DNA from: Magicicada septendecula
Lineage: Eukaryota > Arthropoda > Insecta > Hemiptera > Cicadidae
DNA: 64,000 bases
NCBI GenBank assembly: GCA_034769895.1
Contig: CM068367.1
Location: 315,517,986-315,581,985, forward strand
Direction of reading: 5' to 3'
Position 1 is the stretch's first letter. Each line of letters opens with the position of its first letter. The notes under the pieces were generated by a model. That model was given only the letters and a program-made list of their open reading frames with translations, was not told where the DNA came from and ran no database searches. Shown here one piece after another: positions 56,111 to 64,000 of the stretch. A program made the translations under genes and the position numbers.

Positions 56111-58235
56111 AATTTATAAGCAAACTCTTATTAGGTGTTCTTATTTAAATGTTATTGCCCCGCGTTGTATGCGTTAATTTATAAGAAAACGCGATTCGGG
56201 GTTATCTTAAATATTTATAAAATTATTATTATGTTTATCCGTTTATAGTAATTATATTATAATAATAGTTAAATTCCGTTTAAAGCCACACGGGTTGTCT
56301 ACTCTATTTGTAATAAAATGAAAACGTGTGTGTTTACAATTAACTTGAAGCAAAATAAAAGAGTGGTTGTTGTTTAAATTTAAATTCGTGGTTAAAATAT
56401 TAAAAGTCTCATTAAAACAAAATTCATCTATGGGTGAAGTGTTCTTTTGAGATAACTCAATGTTGAGAATGGTTATTTCTACTTGAAGGTGACTAATGTA
56501 GTAAAGTATTTTACCATACAACATTCAAGTTACTCACAGTGTTTACAATGGTTTAATTACACTTGTTTTTCAAAGAATTCCCTTGTATTAAATAAAAAAA
56601 TAATGAAGTTGATTATGTTTAAATGCTAGATTAACTTAAGTTAAAACATGAAGTATAGCAGTTGATTGCTTGATAATAGTTCTCATCTGGTTGAAACTGG
56701 TAGTAGAAACTTCTTCGGATTACAGGTAGTCTGAGTAAGTCAAGTCCCGTAAAGTCTGGACAATATTATAAACAAACATATACTTTTACGTACCTGATTG
56801 CGTTTACTTGAAGTTCACTAAACTGTCAACTCAGCTTACAATCATCAACTCCCTTTGGTTGCAAGGTTATGTTACCTTGTTTATTAAATTAGTGGGCGCC
56901 ACACGGATTTATTCAGGGAAAATCCCGTGTAAAACCCATACATAAAAATTACTAGATGAAAAGAAAATTTAAAATAGTTGAGTACCACTTTTTGGCAATG
57001 CTGTTCCAATATGTTAAACACAACAGAAGGTTGTTTAAGTTTATTATAAGAAAATATTTAATTATTCAAAAAAATAAATCAAATCAGGTGATGCTGTTAA
57101 TAATGGGTTTATTTGCACCCTTATAGTGAATTCAAAACATACACATAATGTAAACATACAAAGTTGTACAATTAAAAGTTAGTTATTATATGCCTCATAC
57201 GGCTTGCTCAGAACATGAATTATAAATCTGGTTAAGTCCAGATACTATTTATTCTTAGTATGAAAATTATTACAATTATTAATATTATTATTATCTCAGT
57301 TGTGAATTCTTTGAGACACGAAAGAAAACAATTATGCCTACACAGTATCCAATAATACAATTGATCAACTAAGTTTAAGTTACTTTTACTAAGTAATTGA
57401 AAAAAAACGATCTATTGAAAGATCGTGCGTTTCATCAACGCTTGCTTTTTTAATGACAATATTTATCAATTGAGAGCCCTTACAACTAACATATAGCTTA
57501 CTTACTAATAACAAATTTGAATAATAAATCGAAACGTGGTGTAATCTTAAATACTGTTTTTGTGTTTTGCGTCAGTACAGGTTATGGTAGCAAAAATACA
57601 AGTTATTGCACTCAGATCAAGATTAATAATAATTGCACTTTTACCTTCAGAGTTTTAATTATTTAATTAAAACCTTTTATCACTTAAGTAATCGGATTAT
57701 AATGATTACTTGGTTTCGGCACTAATTCGCACAAGAACAGAATAATGCGATCCTCTTCTGATTAAAATGGATCGTGAATAATGACAATAAATTATTTTCT
57801 GTTCGTCATTCCCGCACAAAATTAAAATAAACTGCACTTAAACACTGTTGTTGGTTGTGGATGAACTTGAAGTAAAATTTCTTGTTGTTAAACTATTGGT
57901 TCCGAAGTACAATGTAACTGACGCTAAGTGTTATTAAAAAAAAACGTAGCGGTGACGGGCGTACGTCTGTTCTGCTTGCTAGTTAGTAAAGGTCTCTGTC
58001 AAAATTCGCTGGTTTGTCTTTATATACCCCTCTCTTGGATCGGCTTTAGGTAAAAATGTTGATTACTAACTAATTTTCTGATTGGCTTTCGCCGGTGAGT
58101 CGGCGTGACGTGTTACTTTTTGACAGCTGATAACGGCTTTTCCTAACCGTCGAATGTTGCGGTAGCAGCTAGTTGTCGTTTTTGTTATTATTCTTAAACA
58201 GTTTCCCGATGTACATTTTTAGAATGATGCTAACA
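56111..58235 (-). repeat. element Z 3' LTR
   Basis: On the - strand it begins TGTTAGCATCATTC at 58235, after the polypurine tract, and ends ...CTTATAAATT near 56111, about 2125 bp. Close to its end it contains an internal primer-binding-like module (TTAACGCATACAACGCGGGG, 56177-56157). Immediately after its end a further one follows (TTGACGACTACAACGTGGGA, 56112 leftwards). Confidence 0.8.
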
Positions 58236-58247
58236 CCTCTCCCGCAC
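58236..58247 (-). promoter_or_regulatory. element Z polypurine tract
   Basis: On the - strand GTGCGGGAGAGG directly precedes the TGTTAGC start of the 3' LTR. Confidence 0.7.
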
Positions 58248-61081
58248 TAAATACAGTTGCGATTGGGTTAATATTACTATCAAATTAAAGATTGTTCTTT
58301 TTCCTTCAATTTGATACCACTCATTCTCGAATTACTTTCACTCTAACCGACATTGTTATAAAATCAACGTTCGGGTACATTATTCTTACTGTCGTCTGCT
58401 CATTATGAGTCGCCGATTTTACACTTTTGGTTAACCTTGCTCGTATCCACATAACATTTTATTAATCAAATGTTTATGGGCGAACACCATTAATACTGTA
58501 CTGACGTTTTTTGCTGAACTTTACTTGTACACCTTAATTCTATACATTGTAATAAATGATCCTACTGACTATGACATTTCGTTTCCCGTTAGTTTGTTTT
58601 AAGCTACTATTTACAATTAAAATTATGGCTAAACCTATCGTTTTAATAACATTTTTCGTTATGTCAATGCATAACCATAGTTCTTGTGCATTTTAGTTTG
58701 CACTGGTGATAATCATCGATAGTCATTTTATTGACTAATGTTTGGTCTAAGTTTGCTAAGGTGTATCGCCTACACTGAAATTTGGCCTTAATAATGCCTA
58801 TTGGTTCTCAATTCGGTAGATTGTGGAGACATCTTATTTGTATAAGATTCTCTTATATAAATAGCTCTCTTTTCTAACAGGTATATTTGATGCGGAAATA
58901 CATCTTAGTTCCTACAATATAGCCATTGTTAACATTGGTTTTGGCATTCATTATCTACTGTTCATTGTCACATCTATTATCAGCAAAATGCTGATTTTGC
59001 TTTCACAGTATTTAACAGCTCATTAGTTTATTTTTTTGTTTATAAATGACATTCGGTTTACATCAACCATTTACTGAATTGACAGTTGAATTTAAATTTA
59101 TTCTGTCCATTAGTTCGTTTCAGTCTCAGTCTAGTTGTAGTGTCAAACAGCTATTGGGTTACTGTTTCACATGGCACTTCTGCTTTATTCTTCCCTCTTG
59201 GTTTCTTCTTTCTTGTTTATTTTGACTATTCTATACCTATTTACATGGTTATTCCGTTTTTATGAAATCTGATAACATACACTTAGGTTAGGTGACATCT
59301 TGTGATGTTACATATACACCCTCTTTAAAATTGATCATTTGAAAAATTTATATTTTGTAAAATTATCAATTCATGTCAGTTTCTTAGTATACTTCAATAA
59401 AAAATTTTCTCTTGTATTCTTTGATTTTTTAAACATATTATTGGTGTATTACTCTAGGTTGGCTTTTTATACAATGGTACAATTCTTAATTTACTAGTAA
59501 TTTCAAGCTACTTACTCTCTAAATCATTTAACTATAATTGATCTTGTTTCTCAAGTTAACTATTCCCTGTTTTATTTACATTCTACTTTCTCATTACATA
59601 TCTTTGCATTCGTGATCATTTTGATGGTTATTATAATTTATACCTCACAGATTCTTTCATAATATTCCTTGATATAATAAAACAATATAATTCCCTAACT
59701 GTAGTAGAGGTTTTGGAATCAGGGTGGCTCACTATGGCTAACATCCTCTGCCGTTCCTCCCTACACATTCTCAGATTCAGAGGCATTACTCTTCTCTGTC
59801 TGAGTAAAAATAAACATTGCACCTGGCAATAGTTGCACTATCACAACTCAAAAAAATATCACATATCATTCATATTCAATAATATAATATATTCACTATA
59901 ATATACAAGGTATCAGAGGTTTTCATTTAGATCACATTTCTATCTTTATACTTGCTAACATACTTTCTTTCTTACAGGTAATTACTTCTTTTAGACTTGA
60001 TGTTTTTTAGCTATGCTTTTATCAGCTATATAGTTACTTATGTACTAGTTAACAATTTGTTGTGGTTCATTTAAATATTTTTAAGATTATACACTTGTTT
60101 TGATGCTTATAGTACTTATGCATCTGTTTGTTCTATCTAGAGTTCACAATATATTTCTGTTTTCACCATAGTCCATTAAATCTTTCTTAACGAGTTATAT
60201 TCATCCTGAATTATCAGGCTTACATTGTTTGTATACTAAATGGTTTTTTTTTCTTTTTTTTTCTGATGTTCTCTGACATATTCTGGTGATGTATAATAGT
60301 TGATAATTGACAAACATTTTTCTTTCCTTTCATTTCGTTATAACAATAGTTATTCTTACAATTAACACTCTTTGTTATTTTTCTTCTCTACTCCTTCAAG
60401 TGATGGTGGTTTTCACTTATTCTGGATGATTTTATACACTATATACTATGCTGTAATTACAATTTCATTTGACAATATACTAATATCTATTTCATAGACA
60501 TTCTTGGGGTTTTCATGGTTTGTTTCACAAATATTATTTTTTCTTTCCTTACATTCCATAATAATGTCCTTCTTTTTATTTTACACTCTTTGTTATACTG
60601 CCTCTCTACTCCTTCAAAGGTTAGTTGGGTGAACCTTTATTCTGGACGATATCATTTAACATTTTAGCTTTATGAGAGGTATACAATAATCATTTTATAA
60701 ACATTAGGTCATATAGAATATTCATCTGGATACATATTATTCTCTAGGTATAGTACAGTAATTGTATTTTCTTATTAAATCATTTGATTGACCTTATCTA
60801 ATATTCTATCCCCTGGGGTAATAGGTCTGGTAAATTTTCATCATTAACAAATGGTTTGGCTTACATCTTAAATCTACACACTTTTGTAACTTGATAAGGC
60901 AGATTGACTAGTTATAGCTAATTAGTTACCTTCAACATATTGTAGTTTAACCACAAATGGGTTTGTTTATAGTAGTGGTTTTTTTCAATATATATATTTT
61001 ACCTTTTATACCATAAACGTTTGGGTGAGGAATGTTGCTTCCTATTACGTATTATCCATCCTTAATATTAATAATTTTTTA
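58248..61081. other. noncoding internal part of element Z, with a duplicated hairpin block
   Basis: No protein domain is seen. At 60384-60430 and 60601-60650 a block CTCTACTCCTTC - hairpin - ATTCTGGA(T/C)GAT occurs twice. The hairpin stems are AAGTGA/TCACTT (60398-60403 with 60413-60418) and AAAGGTT/AACCTTT (60616-60622 with 60632-60638), different in sequence but both paired. Confidence 0.55.
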
Positions 61082-62762
61082 CTAGTTCATATTCATGGGA
61101 TTATTTGTGCTCTTCCACTCTATTCCTATCATGCGGTTCTTCCACTTGGCGGCTACCAGATAGTCATTGGCTCCCCGTTTCCTTGCCTTTTTTCTCTCAT
61201 CATCTTTGGTATTCCTGTGTTCATTGTACTCTGGGCCTGGGCTATTATTGATGTCTGGCCCTTCTTCTAATCCGGGTTGACCTTTGTTCTCCTGGTTGGA
61301 CTCTTCCACCGCTTGGTCCCTCTTTTTCCGCATTTCCCTTATTCTTTGGGCGTACCTTTCAATAAGCTGGTCCAGTCGTTCTTGATCATTTTCCTTTTCC
61401 TGGAACACCTTCGTTTCCTTTTAAGAATATCTGCTTTAAGTTCTTTGCTGGTCCTAGTTTTCTTGGTGGTAACACATTTCTGCCCTTTGGCCACTCCCAT
61501 GATGCCCCTTCGATACTCCTTTCTGTAGACTCCTTCTCCATGGTTGTTGACTGGGACATAAACCATATTGATAGACCACTTTGAGTCATTTCTGTTAATT
61601 CTTTGGTCACCCTAGTCTTCTTTGGGCGTAGTATCCTTCTTATCTTCCCCTCCTTTTCGTCCGTTTTCTTAATTATTTTGTTCCTTTTTTCCGGAATATT
61701 AATTTTCGAATTCACTTGTTTGGTAGCTGTATTTCCGGGTAATTCCCTTGTATCCGCGTGATCGTCATACATTGGCAAATTATCTTGTCCTAATTCCTCC
61801 TTCTCGGCCACTAACTCTTCCGTTTCTTCAATTACCTGAGTGTTCTCAATTCTCTCGGTATCGATCTCCTCATACTGAATACCTCCCTGTTGTCCGTCAA
61901 GTTCGTTTTCAGATAATAATGTATTTATGTCCTGCTGTTTTCTTGTTGGTTTATCATTAGTCTCCATTTCTTCCCTCCATTGTTGGATGATTTCTTCTCT
62001 GGTTCGCTGCAAGTCCTGGTCGTGTTGTTCGCACCTTTTATTTACTTCGACGATTTCCTCCCTTACAACGGCAATCTCCACGTCGATTCTGGTGTTTATT
62101 TTATCGCTGCCTTCTTCCATCCTCCTGCTAATTTCGATCAAGGTATTGTTCAATTCTTCCCTAATGGCTTGACGGTTATCGTCGATTTTACCGTTCAGCG
62201 CGTCCATAGACTTATGAGTATCGTCAATTCTTTTACTTAGGTCCTCTTTCAGCGATTCCACATTTTTACTAAGTGATTCCAGATTTCTATTTAAGTCCCG
62301 ATGGTCCTCCCTTATCGACTCTATATTTCTATTCACTAACTCAATATTTCTTTGGTTCTCCTCCCTGGATTTCCTACCATCTTCTTGTAATGCTTCCATA
62401 TTTTTCTGGCTGTCTTCCTTCAATGCTTCCAGATTTTTGTTCATCGAGTCATTCAGTTTTTTATGAGATTTCTTACCGTCTTCCTTTAATTCCATCATTA
62501 TCTTCATCATCGCTTCCCATCTCATCTCTTCGGATGGTCTGTTTGGTTGTGGGAGTTCTTCAGGCCGTCTGGGTTGGTTGTCTACTGTCACTTCTATCTC
62601 TGGTTCTACGTGAGGTATTTCGTTGGCACTAGTTTCGATATTGTTGTTTGTAATAACTTCCATCTCGTCTGTGGGTTGCTCTTCGCATGTATCTACATCC
62701 CGTTGCATCTCTCCTACCCTACTGTCCTTATATCTTGTATCGTACTGATGGGTGTGCGGCAT
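61082..62762 (-). pseudogene. gag-like coiled-coil protein of element Z (frameshifted near the end)
   Basis: A 458-codon frame (62762-61386) starts MPHTHQYDTRYKDSRVGEM. An acidic N-terminus (IPHVEPEIEVTVDNQP) is followed by RWEAMMKIMMELKEDGKKSH and then by a very long heptad-rich coiled coil made of repeating LKED.KKN.E / NIESI.ED / SLSKNVESLKEDLSKRID units to about residue 260. The C-terminal third is basic (KRNKIIKKTDEKEGKIRRIL). A frameshift near 61400 leads into QERLDQLIERYAQRIREM and ANDYLVAAKWKNRMIG, ending at 61082. No zinc knuckle or protease is seen. Probably the structural protein of the element. Confidence 0.75.
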
Positions 62763-62850
62763 GTTAATTTTTTCGTGTCTACCGGGCTAATATAAAATAT
62801 AAAAAATATATTTATTTAATATTTTTTAAGCCACACTAGTTGGTGCGCCA
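62763..62850 (-). promoter_or_regulatory. element Z leader and primer-binding site
   Basis: On the - strand TTGGCGCACCAACTAGTGTG (62851 leftwards) directly follows CTTATAAA, then an AT-rich leader to the ATG at 62762. A second primer-binding-like module, TTAACGCATACAACGCGGGG (62916-62897), lies 65 bp upstream inside the LTR end. Confidence 0.7.
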
Positions 62851-64000
62851 ATTTATAAGAAAACTCTTATTAGGTGTTCTTATTTAAATGTTATTGCCCC
62901 GCGTTGTATGCGTTAATTTATAAGAAAACGCGATTCGGGGTTATCTTAAATATTTATAAAATTATTATTATGTTTATCCGTTTATAGTAATTATATTATA
63001 ATAATAGTTAAATTCCGTTTAAAGCCACACGGGTTGTCTACTCTATTTGTAATAAAATGAAAACGTGTGTGTTTACAATTAACTTGAAGCAAAATAAAAG
63101 AGTGGTTGTTGTTTAAATTTAAATTCGTGGTTAAAATATTAAAAGTCTCATTAAAACAAAATTCATCTATGGGTGAAGTGTTCTTTTGAGATAACTCAAT
63201 GTTGAGAATGGTTATTTCTACTTGAAGGTGACTAATGTAGTAAAGTATTTTACCATACAACATTCAAGTTACTCACAGTGTTTACAATGGTTTAATTACA
63301 CTTGTTTTTCAAAGAATTCCCTTGTATTAAATAAAAAAATAATGAAGTTGATTATGTTTAAATGCTAGATTAACTTAAGTTAAAACATGAAGTATAGCAG
63401 TTGATTGCTTGATAATAGTTCTCGTCTGGTTGAAACTGGTAGTAGAAACTTCTTCGGATTACAGGTAGTCTGAGTAAGTCAAGTCCCGTAAAGTCTGGAC
63501 AATATTATAAACAAACATATACTTTTACGTACCTGATTGCGTTTACTTGAAGTTCACTAAACTGTCAACTCAGCTTACAATCATCAACTCCCTTTGGTTG
63601 CAAGGTTATGTTACCTTGTTTATTAAATTAGTGGGCGCCACACGGATTTATTCAGGGAAAATCCCGTGTAAAACCCATACATAAAAATTACTAGATGAAA
63701 AGAAAATTTAAAATAGTTGAGTACCACTTTTTGGCAATGCTGTTCCAATATGTTAAACACAACAGAAGGTTGTTTAAGTTTATTATAAGAAAATATTTAA
63801 TTATTCAAAAAAATAAATCAAATCAGGTGATGCTGTTAATAATGGGTTTATTTGCACCCTTATAGTGAATTCAAAACATACACATAATGTAAACATACAA
63901 AGTTGTACAATTAAAAGTTAGTTATTATATGCCTCATACGGCTTGCTCAGAACATGAATTATAAATCTGGTTAAGTCCAGATACTATTTATTCTTAGTAT
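62851..64000 (-). repeat. element Z 5' LTR, partial (continues past the window)
   Basis: 1150 bp matching 56112-57261 almost base for base up to the last base of the window. Confidence 0.85.

Larger units (their letters stand above)
56111..64000 (-). mobile_element. LTR retroelement Z (pol-less here), incomplete in the window
   Basis: On the - strand: 5' LTR (from beyond 64000 down to about 62850), leader, gag-like frame (62762-61082), 2.8 kb of noncoding DNA, a polypurine tract (58247-58236) and the 3' LTR (58235-56111). The visible parts of the two LTRs are nearly identical (one visible difference: CTCATCTGG against CTCGTCTGG). No reverse transcriptase, RNase H or integrase is found inside. 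Flank duplication cannot be tested because the right end is outside the window. Confidence 0.85.

Noticed and set aside
61748..62795. Several plus-strand frames of 70-119 codons opposite the Z gag-like gene
   Set aside because: They are the antisense of a heptad-rich coiled coil, which tends to stay open on the other strand; no domain is seen.

Overview
The window looks like a stretch of an AT-rich, transposon-laden insect (at least arthropod) genome. The one clear host gene is TAF13, a TFIID subunit, in four exons on the + strand (15342-21973). Almost everything else is mobile-element sequence: hAT, P-like (THAP), Tigger/pogo, PIF/Harbinger, piggyBac-type and Helitron-like DNA transposons, foldback repeats, and above all LTR retroelements nested inside one another. 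There are no rRNA or tRNA genes, no CRISPR arrays and no bacterial-type operons.

Layout. 1-3735: intergenic DNA with a Helitron-like repeat, a 250-bp foldback and a GC-richer repeat fragment. 3736-11622: a BED-finger hAT transposase on the - strand, split in two by LTR element A (5209-11153), whose ATGG target duplication falls inside the hAT reading frame. 12228-13515: a non-autonomous hAT and a near-perfect 387-bp inverted repeat. 14397-15098: Harbinger-type element just upstream of TAF13. 15342-21973: TAF13, its introns holding a foldback element, a Tigger fossil and a piggyBac-type MITE. 22979-23827: TTF-type hAT fossil. 23828-25028: probable LTR X. 26007-45875: element B, interrupted by a tandem LTR-internal-LTR-internal-LTR array of element C (28095-44184, GAGG target duplication). 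The second C internal region is itself interrupted by a 2.1-kb element encoding a THAP domain (36604-38724). 45876-51376: element W, an internally deleted Ty3/gypsy-type element keeping RNase H and integrase. 51377-56110: LTR-like units V and Y. 56111-64000: element Z on the - strand, running out of the window.

The most unusual content lies in elements A, B and C. They have ordinary LTRs, primer-binding sites and polypurine tracts, but no reverse transcriptase or integrase. Their only coding capacity is one gag-like frame: a coiled coil followed by a conserved domain without zinc knuckles. Downstream of that frame, all of them carry a several-hundred-base module that folds into the same series of hairpins. 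The stems change sequence between families while keeping base pairing, and an 18-base core is identical in all four copies. A and C also share a covarying hairpin immediately upstream of the polypurine tract. I take this as a conserved structured RNA, perhaps for packaging, export, dimerisation or translation of RNAs that depend on another element's polymerase. Separately, W, V and Z each carry two or three reiterated primer-binding-site-like leader modules. All structure and homology calls are made by eye from the sequence; no database or folding program was used.
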